From positions 62,001-126,000 of the forward strand of contig NZ_JAATEN010000003.1 of assembly GCF_012034935.1 (NCBI RefSeq): 64,000 bases of DNA. The letters are read 5' to 3'. A program made the position numbers and the translations under genes. This DNA is from Streptomyces zingiberis. Lineage in GTDB: Bacteria; Actinomycetota; Actinomycetes; Streptomycetales; Streptomycetaceae. Shown in pieces: positions 19,149-28,341 of the stretch. The stretch's first letter is position 1, and each line of letters opens with the position of its first letter. Under the pieces are notes generated by a model. That model saw nothing but the letters and a program-made list of their open reading frames with translations. It made no database searches and was not told where the DNA came from.

Positions 19149-22100
19149 TGGGTTGCCTCCCGCAACTCCACCCGTACACGGAGTTCGTCTCGATGCCTGG
19201 CGTAGCCGCGAACCTCGCCGTAGACGACCATGACGTCCCGGTGCACCGGGAGGGCCGGTACGCGGACCAGAGACTTGGCCAGGGCGCGCGAGGCGTCTGC
19301 GGGACAGATGAGGTCGGCGGCGCCGCTGTCGGACATCGCCTTTTGATAGGCCAGGTCCCAGTCGCTGGCGGTGACGTCGACCTCGGGCAGCCGCTCGTTG
19401 TGAGCCTCGCGCACCAGGAGGCGATCTAGTACCGGCGCGTCCGCGTAAGGCTGGTAGTGCTGGAGATCCTGTGTGCGGGCCTGTCGCCCGCGGGGCCAGA
19501 GCATGCTGAAGGCCTGGTCGGCCGTCAACTGCCTTGTTCCGCCGGCGAGCAGTTGCTTGTCGCCGACGGCGAAGGCAATGACGTTCGCATCAACTTCCAC
19601 ACCGAGCCTCTGCTCCAATGTGCTCCACGCGTCGACCATAGCCAGGGCCTGCGTATCAGTGTCGGGGCCGGTTCCGGGCCGGAGAAGGCGGGTGGACAGT
19701 GCTGATACCGCCGTGCGCCGAGGGCGGCCGTCCAACTGCTCCCATGCGGCCAGTAGAACGTCCAGGGCCTCCTGGGCCGACTCGGCACCGTCGGCTGCGC
19801 GCAGGGCGCGCATGGCCTGTGCGGCATCTCCCTGAGGGGCGTCGGCCAGGTGACGCAGCAACCGGGTAAGGGTGGCATCTACGTACTCGTAGTCGCTGGG
19901 TGCGAACGCGCTGGTGACAAGCGCCCAGAAGCGCCGGGGGTCTCCTGCGTAGAAGCGTGCCAGGCTCTCGACAACGCCCAGGCCCCCCATGGAGGTCTCG
20001 CTGAGCCACACGACAGCCGGTTCACCGGGGCCAGCCCCCGGCATCACGTCGACAATCAGGTCCCCGTCCTGCGCGTCGGGGCAGGCACGCTGCGCGGCGG
20101 CGAGGATCGCCGCGGCCACGGTGTCGCGATAGGCGCGCTGTGCCAGGTCCACCGTGCGCTCGGCGATGTCCGGGGCGACGAGGTGTTCGGCCGCATGGTC
20201 CACGGCGGCGACAACCTGCGGGTCGCGCAGCAACTCCGTGAGCCCGCCGACCAGCCGCGCATTCTCGATAGCGTGGTCAGGGTCGTTGGTGTCGCGATAG
20301 AGGACGTTGAGGATGCGGGGCAGTTCCCCGGTCCATGCTCCGCCAGCGAGCGAGGCTCGAATCTCGGGGGCGGTCCGGGCTTGCTTGAGGCCTTCGAGCG
20401 CGAAGGCGGTGAGGTAGACCTGGCCCAGCCACGCGCGCTGGAATTTGTTCGCGACGTCATCGAGGGCAGGGTCCTCGGCAAAGGTTTGCGAGAACGCCAG
20501 GGACCGCCATTGCGGTGACGACAGGTACTGCCTGACGGCGGGGTCTGCAGTATTCAGGGGCCGGAGCAGGATCTGCACGGCGTCGACCCCCAGCCGGAAG
20601 CCGAGCGCAGCCGGTTTGCCGTGCAACTCGTAGTGGACCTTGCGGGTTTCGACTTCGCCACGCTCGAGCGCCACCTGGCAGTCGGCGCCGAAGGTCATGC
20701 GTCGCATCTCGATGGGATTGCCGACGGCGTGCGTGCCGAAGCGGACGGCCTGCACGCGCTCGTGCCACAGCGAGGGGCTGGGAATGTCTGCCGGGGTCGG
20801 AGGCGCCTCCTGGGAGACGACGATCTGTGTGCCCCAGAGCGGGATCCCCTGCGACCGGTCGGAAATTTCCGGGCCCGGCTGCTCCAGGTTCAACTGGGTG
20901 GGCCGAAAGACCTGGAGTCCCTCCGATGCGTGCCCCTCAGGATGCCAGGTGCCCTCGGGATCGGCATGCTGAACGATCTGGGGCAGTGGCAACGTGTCGC
21001 CGGCGGGCGGTACCGGCAGCCATGTGCGGTGTTCGTCTCTGCGGTGTCCGAATCGTCGGCTGACGCGCCCTGGTACGGCCTCGCGCAGCGCTCGGGCGAT
21101 GGGCAACTGCTCCAGCGTGTCGTGCGTGGTGAATGGCAGAAGCAGTTCGACCTCGGGCAAGTTCAGCGGCTCGAAGAGCGAGCGCGTGATGAACTCGGGA
21201 AGCAGCGTGCCTTCCTTGGCGCCCGGTTCAATGCGCTGGAACGACCAGTCACTGTGCAGCCGGCGCAACGCGGTGGGAACGACCGACAGCAGCAGTGAGC
21301 GAGGCTGCTCCCACAACAAAGCCTGCACCTCGTCTGCGCTGATCTGCAGCGCTCTTCCCAGGTGCTGGGCTAGTTCGTCCTGCAGGTCAGGCTTGTCGAG
21401 GATGGCCTGCAGGAGGGAGGTCAGCATGTTGTGGCCCGGCCGGTCCTCGTCGCGCACGGTATGGCTGGCGGGGGCTCTGAGTATTTTGCGGGGGTCGGCC
21501 CATAGTTTCTTCGAACGGAGTTTGCGGCCGGCCCAGTCCAGCAGGGACTGCGTGGCTTGGATCTTGAGGACGAAGCGGTTGCCGATGGGCAGGCTCCGGG
21601 CCGGCACCTGCGGCGCGAACAGGGTTTCGTATGCCTGGTAGGCGAGCCGGTCGCGGCCGTAGTCCGAGAGGGTGACCACCGTCATTGGCCGGGTGCCGCG
21701 CTCTCGGCCGGCGCGGCCGCGCCGCTGGATGAACGAGGCTGCATCGCGGGGCGCTTTGTGCTGGAGGACCAGGCCTACGCGCGGATCGTTGAAGCCGACT
21801 TCTAGGGACGCCGTCGCTACGGTCAGGTTCGCGTTGTGATCGACTCCAACGTCCTGGGAGGAGGTCCGGCCAACATGCAAGTGGTGGAGTTGCAAGGTGG
21901 GGTCGAGGTCATGACCGATCTTTTCGACGATGTCCCAGGACTGACCATCGAGGTAGCGCGCAGCGTGCTCGTTGCGTTCAGAGGAGCGCAGGCCCGCAAG
22001 GACGGGCTTCCGGCCGTTGCGCCGGCCGGCCCGGTTCTGGCCGCCTTCCGCGTCGCGCAGGTCGTTGTAGAAGCGGTTGGTGACGTCCAGGTCGTCGGTG

Positions 22101-23644
22101 AACAGGAAGCCGGTGGAGCCGTACAGGTATTGCCTCGTGTCCAGGTCGAGCATGCGGCCGTGGAGCATGGCCGTCTGGATCGAAGTGGACAGCAGGCTTG
22201 TTCCGGATACCGGGTCGCCGCGCAGTGCAAGGGCGTATTCGCGGCCTTCGGACTGCATGGCCTCTTCGGCCGGTTCAATCGGGTCGACGTCGCCCGGCCG
22301 CAGACCGACCAGTTGCGCAAAGAATTTGTCCGCGTCGCGCAGGGTTGCGGACAGGCCGACGAACGTCATGGGGCGTCGGGCGGCCTCACGCCAGCGGCGC
22401 AGCAGCAGGGCCACCTGCGCACCGTGCAGGCCGCTGTAGGTGTGCACCTCATCCAGCAGCACAAGAGAGGGGGCCGAGGGGGCGCCGCGCCAGCCGAGCA
22501 GCCACTCCAGATAGCTGTCGCCGCTGGAACGGTTCAGCATCTCCGTCGTGGTGAACAGCAGATCCGGCGGGTTCTTTTTGAGGGATTCCCGAGTGAGCGC
22601 AAGACGCCCGTCCTGCAGGGTGTATCCGCACCGGGTGCAGGTCAGTTGTTCACGGTCGCGCCTGCGGTCCTCGTCGGTCCACAAGAGTTCCCCCGTGCCG
22701 CAGGTTGGGGTGGTGCAGGGGAGGAACGGGCACACCACGCCGTGGGAAGTGCGCTTCCAGGCGTTGGAGACGCCGGAGTTCGGTTCGAGTCTGCGGTCCC
22801 TGGCATTCCACGGGGTGTCTCCGTAGAGCGCGCCGACTCGGATGGGACGCCGCCTGCTTTGACGCAGTGCCTGCTCGACATCGTCCACCGAGCGGATCGA
22901 TTCTCGAAGCTGGTCGCGCAAGAGTTCTTTGCGCGGATAGAGCGCCAGGGTGTGCACGCGCTTTGCCGTCCCGGGGTGCGCGTGCTGGGCCATTGCAGCA
23001 AAGGAAGGCAGGTAGAACGCGAGTGTCTTACCGCTACCTGTACCGGCACCGACGATGATCCCCTTGGATCGCTCGGAGTTGAGGGACATGAACACCGACC
23101 GGGTGGCCTCCAGTTGGAAGCGCGCCAGTTTGCGGCCCTGCATCTGGGCGGTTGCGACGTGGCTTTGCACCTCCCCCCAGTGGGGCAGGTGGGCCAGTTC
23201 GCGCAGGGCATCGGATGCCCGGATATCCCGGTGCGGGTAGCGTCGAGGGGCTACGTGTAGCCGGTAGTCGGCGACCAGGCGGCGCTGGTGCTGCCACCAG
23301 CCCGGCTGTTCCTCCTTCGCCCAGCCGCCTCGGTCGAAGAGCTGCCGAAGACCGGTGGTGAGTCTGAGCGTCTCCGCCAGGCGGGTGCGATACCGCGGCG
23401 GCGATGTCACGGGAACCGGCACCTCGAACAGCAGGGCACGAAGCAGGAACTCCTCCAGCACGGCGTCGGCGGACATGCCCGTCGGGGCGGCCTCGTGTCT
23501 GTGCAGGAGATCGTCAATGGTCTCGATCACCTCGGCTCTGGAAAGGGCAGTCTCCGTGACCCCCCAGTTCAACAAGGGGAGTTCGTGATTTTCGAGGCGA
23601 TTGAGAAGTTCGTTCGCGAAGCGAATATCGAGTTGCTCGGTCAC
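19145..23644 (-). CDS. dpdJ: DpdJ, large DEAD/DEAH-type helicase
   Basis: A 1,499-residue superfamily 2 helicase. Walker A is GAGTGSGKT at residues 199-207, motif II is LLDEVHTYSGLHGAQ, motif III GLSATL, and motif VI SFIQRRGRAGRERGT. Between motifs I and II lies a cysteine group (CPFLPCTTPTCG, then CTRCGY) that could bind zinc. The C-terminal half ends in a DUF1998-like region with SETSMGGLGVVESLARFY, as in DrmA/Hrq1-related helicases. GTG 23644 overlaps the dpdI stop. It probably translocates along DNA as part of the restriction complex. Confidence 0.9.
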   Translation of the reverse strand: MTEQLDIRFANELLNRLENHELPLLNWGVTETALSRAEVIETIDDLLHRHEAAPTGMSADAVLEEFLLRALLFEVPVPVTSPPRYRTRLAETLRLTTGLRQLFDRGGWAKEEQPGWWQHQRRLVADYRLHVAPRRYPHRDIRASDALRELAHLPHWGEVQSHVATAQMQGRKLARFQLEATRSVFMSLNSERSKGIIVGAGTGSGKTLAFYLPSFAAMAQHAHPGTAKRVHTLALYPRKELLRDQLRESIRSVDDVEQALRQSRRRPIRVGALYGDTPWNARDRRLEPNSGVSNAWKRTSHGVVCPFLPCTTPTCGTGELLWTDEDRRRDREQLTCTRCGYTLQDGRLALTRESLKKNPPDLLFTTTEMLNRSSGDSYLEWLLGWRGAPSAPSLVLLDEVHTYSGLHGAQVALLLRRWREAARRPMTFVGLSATLRDADKFFAQLVGLRPGDVDPIEPAEEAMQSEGREYALALRGDPVSGTSLLSTSIQTAMLHGRMLDLDTRQYLYGSTGFLFTDDLDVTNRFYNDLRDAEGGQNRAGRRNGRKPVLAGLRSSERNEHAARYLDGQSWDIVEKIGHDLDPTLQLHHLHVGRTSSQDVGVDHNANLTVATASLEVGFNDPRVGLVLQHKAPRDAASFIQRRGRAGRERGTRPMTVVTLSDYGRDRLAYQAYETLFAPQVPARSLPIGNRFVLKIQATQSLLDWAGRKLRSKKLWADPRKILRAPASHTVRDEDRPGHNMLTSLLQAILDKPDLQDELAQHLGRALQISADEVQALLWEQPRSLLLSVVPTALRRLHSDWSFQRIEPGAKEGTLLPEFITRSLFEPLNLPEVELLLPFTTHDTLEQLPIARALREAVPGRVSRRFGHRRDEHRTWLPVPPAGDTLPLPQIVQHADPEGTWHPEGHASEGLQVFRPTQLNLEQPGPEISDRSQGIPLWGTQIVVSQEAPPTPADIPSPSLWHERVQAVRFGTHAVGNPIEMRRMTFGADCQVALERGEVETRKVHYELHGKPAALGFRLGVDAVQILLRPLNTADPAVRQYLSSPQWRSLAFSQTFAEDPALDDVANKFQRAWLGQVYLTAFALEGLKQARTAPEIRASLAGGAWTGELPRILNVLYRDTNDPDHAIENARLVGGLTELLRDPQVVAAVDHAAEHLVAPDIAERTVDLAQRAYRDTVAAAILAAAQRACPDAQDGDLIVDVMPGAGPGEPAVVWLSETSMGGLGVVESLARFYAGDPRRFWALVTSAFAPSDYEYVDATLTRLLRHLADAPQGDAAQAMRALRAADGAESAQEALDVLLAAWEQLDGRPRRTAVSALSTRLLRPGTGPDTDTQALAMVDAWSTLEQRLGVEVDANVIAFAVGDKQLLAGGTRQLTADQAFSMLWPRGRQARTQDLQHYQPYADAPVLDRLLVREAHNERLPEVDVTASDWDLAYQKAMSDSGAADLICPADASRALAKSLVRVPALPVHRDVMVVYGEVRGYARHRDELRVRVELREATQ

Positions 23645-24327
23645 GCTCCGCTCCTCTGCAGAGTGATGTGGATGTCCATCTCGAACTGGCGCAGCAGCGC
23701 GATATCGCTGTCGGTGATGTCGCGGAGCGTGGGGCTGGGGCGCTTTTCCAGCACGTCCAGGAGAGCCAGCAGTTCGCCGGGAGGATCGCTCTTGTCGAGC
23801 AGGGACTCCGCGAGGAGGGCGTACGTGCCGGTGAAGAGGGTGAGATCTGTCTTGGACAGGTTCTTGGGGGCGACGGCCTGGCGAAGGTCCTTCTCCCTGG
23901 TACGTGCGGCTTCGCGTTCCCCGTGCGACAGGATAGGGATGCGGGCCAGCGGAAGAGCAGCGACCTGAGCGGTGGCCCAGGTGGCCCATGCCGCGGTGCT
24001 CTCTGCCTTGAGCCTGCTTGCGGTTTCCTGCACTTTCTTCCTGGCCGTGTTGAAGACCGCGTCACTGGGCAGCCCATTGAGGGCCTTGCGCTCGAAGGCG
24101 GAGCGCGCGGCGTCAATGCCGGACAGGTCAGGTTGATGTGCCGCGCCCAGGGCGGCCAGTGCGTGGCTCAACTCCACCTGCGTTCTGAGTTCGGCCAGGC
24201 CCGCCCGCAGTTCTCTCGAGCGGCTCAGCGCGCGGGCCGCCTCCTTTTCCCCGACGGCGCCCGCCGCGATCTGGCGGGCGCGGTTTTGCAGCTGCACGGC
24301 CTTGTCATACACGGACACGTTGGTCAC
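23641..24327 (-). CDS. dpdI: DpdI-type helical protein
   Basis: A 228-residue protein placed exactly where DpdI lies in known dpd clusters. It has no enzymatic motif; the sequence is rich in Ala, Glu, Arg and Leu with heptad-like spacing over residues 5-130, suggesting a coiled coil. It is most likely a structural partner of DpdH or DpdJ. In Salmonella, dpdI contributes to the restriction phenotype. Both ends overlap neighbours by 4 nt. The assignment is by position and size, not motif. Confidence 0.7.
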   Translation of the reverse strand: MTNVSVYDKAVQLQNRARQIAAGAVGEKEAARALSRSRELRAGLAELRTQVELSHALAALGAAHQPDLSGIDAARSAFERKALNGLPSDAVFNTARKKVQETASRLKAESTAAWATWATAQVAALPLARIPILSHGEREAARTREKDLRQAVAPKNLSKTDLTLFTGTYALLAESLLDKSDPPGELLALLDVLEKRPSPTLRDITDSDIALLRQFEMDIHITLQRSGA

Positions 24328-27300
24328 CGCTCCTCACCGTCGTTTGTGGCGGACGGGACAGTGGTGAATGCCTGCCACTCGGCACAGATTTGCCCCACGT
24401 CTTCTGCCGCACTGTCGCCTGCGGATCCGCTGGATCGTGACTGCGCGCTGGCCAGTGCCGCATCCAGCCAGTCGTCGCTGGCCACGAGGAGTTGTTGAAT
24501 CAGGATGAGCGAGTCGCCGCGGTCCTTGACCGCTGCAACCACGCCGGCTTTGTGCACCGTTGTGAGGCCGGACGTGGTGTCGCCGGTCTTGGCCAGATCG
24601 TCTTCGAGCGCCGAGACAGCCTTCCAGTTCGCGTTCTTGGCGTCCTGCAGGAGCGCGTCGAATCGGCGTGTCTGCTCGGCCGTCAGCGGCAGCCCGACCT
24701 CGCGGGCCGCAGCAAGAGCGTCTCGGAGCGCTGCCATGGTCTGGACGCCAGTGGTACCTCGCGGATGACGGCTGCGGACAGAGCTGAGCACCTCTGTGTG
24801 GCGGTGCAGTTGGTCCTGGACGAGGGTCGTCCAGGACGCGAACCCGGTGACCGCCGGCCGCACCCACTTGGGAACATCCAGCGCCTGGACATCCCAGTCC
24901 CACACGGAAGCGGCCTTCTCGAGCAAAGGCAGGACACGAGCGGCGTCGACCATGTTCACGCCGCCGATACCCTGGGCGATGCCGACGGCATGACGCAGTT
25001 GCCGCACGAGATCGGGCCGCGCCTGGAGGTGTCCCTGGAGCAGGTCCATCCACTTTGGCGCACGGAACCGCCCGTCCTCGCGCCGCCACTCTTGTCCTTC
25101 GTCGAGCGCTGCGGTCAGGAGTTGAGAAGGGGCCATTCCGGGCCAGGCCATGCCCGCCAGCGCCGCCCCGAGCAGCGATGCGCGCAAAGCTGCGACGAGG
25201 TGGTCGTCGGTGATGTCCATGTGGCGCTGCAGCCGTGCGGTGAGATCGCGGCCGTGCTGTTCTGCCAGGAACGCCAGCCTGCGGATGTCCTCGGCGCGCG
25301 CCGGATACCCCCGTTCAGCTCTGAGGAGGCTGTCGAAGAACCAGCTGTCCTTGGGGCGACGCGAGAAGGTGATGGGGGCGTCCTCGACGCCGGCGAGATT
25401 TTCCTTGGCTCCCTCGATGGATACAACGGTCGCCTTCGTCGGCCACACGGATCGGCGCAGTTCGGTGCTGCCTACCTCGCGCATCAGTGGTGCGTTCCAT
25501 TGATAGCGCTGCAATACGGCGGTGGAGACGACGGTGCGGATTCGGTTCGCGGTGGAGGTATCCAGGCCGCCTTCGAGGGTTACCCAGTCATCCACGGTCT
25601 CCAGCATGCGCTGCAGTTCGCCGGGAAGCGCGTCGCGTCGGTTGCTGGCGCCCGTATCGGGCCTTGGCGCGCTGTCGTCGGCCGGCTTTGAACTGGGAGC
25701 AGTTGAGGGACGGCGTTGTCCTGTCTCACCGCCCAGCGGCTCCAGAGAGAAGGCCTCCAGGATGGTGGGGTGGAGGTCGGTGGCCCGCTCAGGGGCATCT
25801 CCCCAGAACTCGAGCACGAGGTTGCGTCGCTCCGCAGAGGCGGGGTCGTGCTCGGCTACGTAGCCGAGCACGTCACGGCTGACGGGCCGGTCGAGTTTCG
25901 TGGGCCGGAAGCGTTGCCGGAAGGCGGGATCGGGGAACTCGCCCTGCTTGAGGGCCATGGCGTGTTCGACCAGGACCGGTCGCACGACGCTTCCCAGCAC
26001 GGCACGTGGGTTGAAGGACCAGGGTTTGTGCTGGTCTGCCGTCGAGTGGACCGCCCTGACGAGAGAGGTCTCGTTGAACGGGTACAACCCGAAGCCCTCA
26101 TCGGTTGCCCCGAATGCCGCGTGGCATCCTGTGCGAAACGAACAGCTCAGGCATTTGTTGGGGACCTCGCCGTTGTGCGCGCGCTCGAGTTCGTGGCGGC
26201 CCACCCGCCCGGCGTTCAGATATCGGCCGACGAATGAGGCGATCTCGGAGCGTCCCGTTTCCTCGGGGCTGAAGGGCACGTCCAGGTGGTAGACGTAGCC
26301 CGTGCCAGCTTGGATACGGGTCAGGGCGGTCTCGTCCAGGGACTGGAAGTAGCCGGTCGTCACGGCCATGAGGGTGCGGATAGGCGCGAGAGTCGTTTTG
26401 CCCTCGCGGTGGGCTGCCTCTACGACGGCATCCAGGAGGTCTCGCTGGACCCCTTGGATGAGGGCGAAGTCCTCGATGAGTAGGACGATCTCCTTGCCCT
26501 GGCGGTGATATTCCTCGCGCACCTGTGTCATCGCGTCGAGGAGACGGCCCGCTCCGAGATTCGCGGCGCTCTTGATGGCTGATTCGAGGTGCTTGTTGAG
26601 CAGGTCGACAGCGACGCCTTGCAGGTCGCCGCGTGTGCTGATGGTGCCGAGCAGACGTTGGGCCATGCCCGAGGCGGATTGGATGTCGCGGATGTCGAGC
26701 GGAAGGTCGCTGACACTGAAGCCCTCGGGGCGGTCCGCTTGCCCGTCCCTGCGGTTATGGATGAGTTGGTGGGCCAGTTCGGGTACGAAGTTGCCCGGTG
26801 CGAGCAGTTCGGCCCGGACATGAGGGTCGAGGAGTACCGCTGCCAACTTGCCCGGGCCGACGAGCATGCGGGCCAGGGGGCGTGATTCCGAGTGGGGAGG
26901 GGTGGCTTCCAGCGCCTCGCTCAGCTCATTGAGGATGCGCCGTGCCAGGGACTCTTCGTCGATGCCCTCAGTGAATCTGTTGATGTCGTCCTTCAGCTGT
27001 GCCAGCTCGCTGCTGTCAGCCTTGGCAATGAGCGTACTGACGACAGCCTTTAGACTGGTCTTGGACTTCTCGAGGTAGATGACCTCGCGCTGGTTTGCGC
27101 CCTCCTCCATCACGGCCAACTCTTCGCGCACCCATCGCACAAGATGCGACTTGCCCGAGCCGGAGTCGCCAACGACGGGCATGAGCAGGGCGCCGCTGTC
27201 TGCACGGAGCGCCATGAACTCCGTGAGGACGGCCCGCTCCCCGATCGAGTCGCCCTCGATGGCGATCTCTTTCCCGTCCATAATCCGGGCGCGCTTGATC

Positions 27301-27416
27301 CGCAGCGGTGCGTGCGTGGCAAGGAAGACGGCCCTGGAAGGGCTGACCGCCTCGGTGTTGATGGTGGAGGCTGCCACTGCCGGGTCCCAGCAGAGCGTTC
27401 CGCGGAAGTCAGCCAT
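24324..27416 (-). CDS. dpdH: DpdH, P-loop ATPase
   Basis: A 1,030-residue protein with an N-terminal AAA-like ATPase: Walker A GDSGSGKS at residues 83-90 and a Walker B-like EIVLLIEDFALIQG at about 270-283. A possible zinc cluster, CLSCSFRTGC, lies near residue 400. The C-terminal half is helical without recognised motifs. The ATG at 27416 is preferred because it overlaps the dpdG stop by 8 nt, like the other junctions, and leads into a compact N-terminus. By analogy with ATPases of other defence systems it may sense DNA or power the complex. Confidence 0.82.
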   Translation of the reverse strand: MADFRGTLCWDPAVAASTINTEAVSPSRAVFLATHAPLRIKRARIMDGKEIAIEGDSIGERAVLTEFMALRADSGALLMPVVGDSGSGKSHLVRWVREELAVMEEGANQREVIYLEKSKTSLKAVVSTLIAKADSSELAQLKDDINRFTEGIDEESLARRILNELSEALEATPPHSESRPLARMLVGPGKLAAVLLDPHVRAELLAPGNFVPELAHQLIHNRRDGQADRPEGFSVSDLPLDIRDIQSASGMAQRLLGTISTRGDLQGVAVDLLNKHLESAIKSAANLGAGRLLDAMTQVREEYHRQGKEIVLLIEDFALIQGVQRDLLDAVVEAAHREGKTTLAPIRTLMAVTTGYFQSLDETALTRIQAGTGYVYHLDVPFSPEETGRSEIASFVGRYLNAGRVGRHELERAHNGEVPNKCLSCSFRTGCHAAFGATDEGFGLYPFNETSLVRAVHSTADQHKPWSFNPRAVLGSVVRPVLVEHAMALKQGEFPDPAFRQRFRPTKLDRPVSRDVLGYVAEHDPASAERRNLVLEFWGDAPERATDLHPTILEAFSLEPLGGETGQRRPSTAPSSKPADDSAPRPDTGASNRRDALPGELQRMLETVDDWVTLEGGLDTSTANRIRTVVSTAVLQRYQWNAPLMREVGSTELRRSVWPTKATVVSIEGAKENLAGVEDAPITFSRRPKDSWFFDSLLRAERGYPARAEDIRRLAFLAEQHGRDLTARLQRHMDITDDHLVAALRASLLGAALAGMAWPGMAPSQLLTAALDEGQEWRREDGRFRAPKWMDLLQGHLQARPDLVRQLRHAVGIAQGIGGVNMVDAARVLPLLEKAASVWDWDVQALDVPKWVRPAVTGFASWTTLVQDQLHRHTEVLSSVRSRHPRGTTGVQTMAALRDALAAAREVGLPLTAEQTRRFDALLQDAKNANWKAVSALEDDLAKTGDTTSGLTTVHKAGVVAAVKDRGDSLILIQQLLVASDDWLDAALASAQSRSSGSAGDSAAEDVGQICAEWQAFTTVPSATNDGEER

Positions 27417-28341
27417 CGGTGGGCTCCAGGATCGTGATGTCGCTGATGGGCCGGGGGCTTCCGGGCCGTTCGGGATCGTGCAGCAGGAGGATCCTCCGGG
27501 CGTCGTCGTCCTGCTCGAGTCGCAGCCACTTCTCGTCGTGACCGCGCAGCAAGGCAAAGGAGAGCGCAGTGCCGGCCACGCTGTCACCCGGGTTGGGGAG
27601 CCCTACGGCCAGCGAGTGTGCGCCGCCGGGCAGGACGGGCAGGTGTTCTCGCAGCATCTGCAGGGCCTCGACGGCATTCACACGTTGGCCCGGCTGCCAC
27701 AGTTCGAGCACGGATTGCCTGACGGCCAGCGTGCAGTCCGGCATGAGCGGGCCGCGGCCGTCAGTGCGAAAGACAGGTGCGGCAGCCAGCCCAAGAGCGG
27801 TGGCCCAGTATCCGAACCGGGGCCAGCGGGTGTCGTTGGGGAAGAGGGGAAGCACCTCCTCCTTCAGCAGTTTGCGGTCCTTGCCGTCCTCCTGATCCAG
27901 GAGTTGCTGTGCGGCGACCCAGTCGATCGGTCGCTCCATGGGATCGTGCATGAGCAACCAGGCCAGCGCACGGGTCAGGTCTTTGGGCCCTGTCGCGTCG
28001 TTGTCGACGCCCAGGTCCTTGTTGTAATCCGCCTTGAGGACGGCACGACGCAGGATGCGGGTGTAGGTCTCCAGGTCATCGCTGCTGGACAGATCTCTGG
28101 TCGGTCCGGTTAGTGAGAGCTCTTGCTGACCGGTATCGACCCGAGCCAACTCCAGGGCCTGGAGGGATGCCACGGCACAGTCGAAGGGAGGCCTGGTCGA
28201 GGTGTCCTCTGTCCGCAGGGACAGGGGACTGACCAGCGCCCGTGCCTCCTCCATCGCGATGCTCTTACCCCAATAGGTCAGCAGGCGCACGAGTGCCCAT
28301 GTCTGGGAGGGGATGGCTGCGTCGACGTTCAAGAGAGTCAT
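27409..28341 (-). CDS. dpdG: DpdG-type protein
   Basis: A 310-residue soluble protein with no motif I recognise. The N-terminal half (SQTWALVRLLTYWGKSIAMEEARALVSP, then ASLQALELARVD...LSLTGPTRDL) looks like a winged-helix arrangement, and the middle contains LTRALAWLLMHDP. It is assigned as DpdG by its place between dpdF and dpdH. In Salmonella, dpdG is needed for the restriction phenotype. Its ATG overlaps the dpdF stop by one base. Confidence 0.72.
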   Translation of the reverse strand: MTLLNVDAAIPSQTWALVRLLTYWGKSIAMEEARALVSPLSLRTEDTSTRPPFDCAVASLQALELARVDTGQQELSLTGPTRDLSSSDDLETYTRILRRAVLKADYNKDLGVDNDATGPKDLTRALAWLLMHDPMERPIDWVAAQQLLDQEDGKDRKLLKEEVLPLFPNDTRWPRFGYWATALGLAAAPVFRTDGRGPLMPDCTLAVRQSVLELWQPGQRVNAVEALQMLREHLPVLPGGAHSLAVGLPNPGDSVAGTALSFALLRGHDEKWLRLEQDDDARRILLLHDPERPGSPRPISDITILEPTDG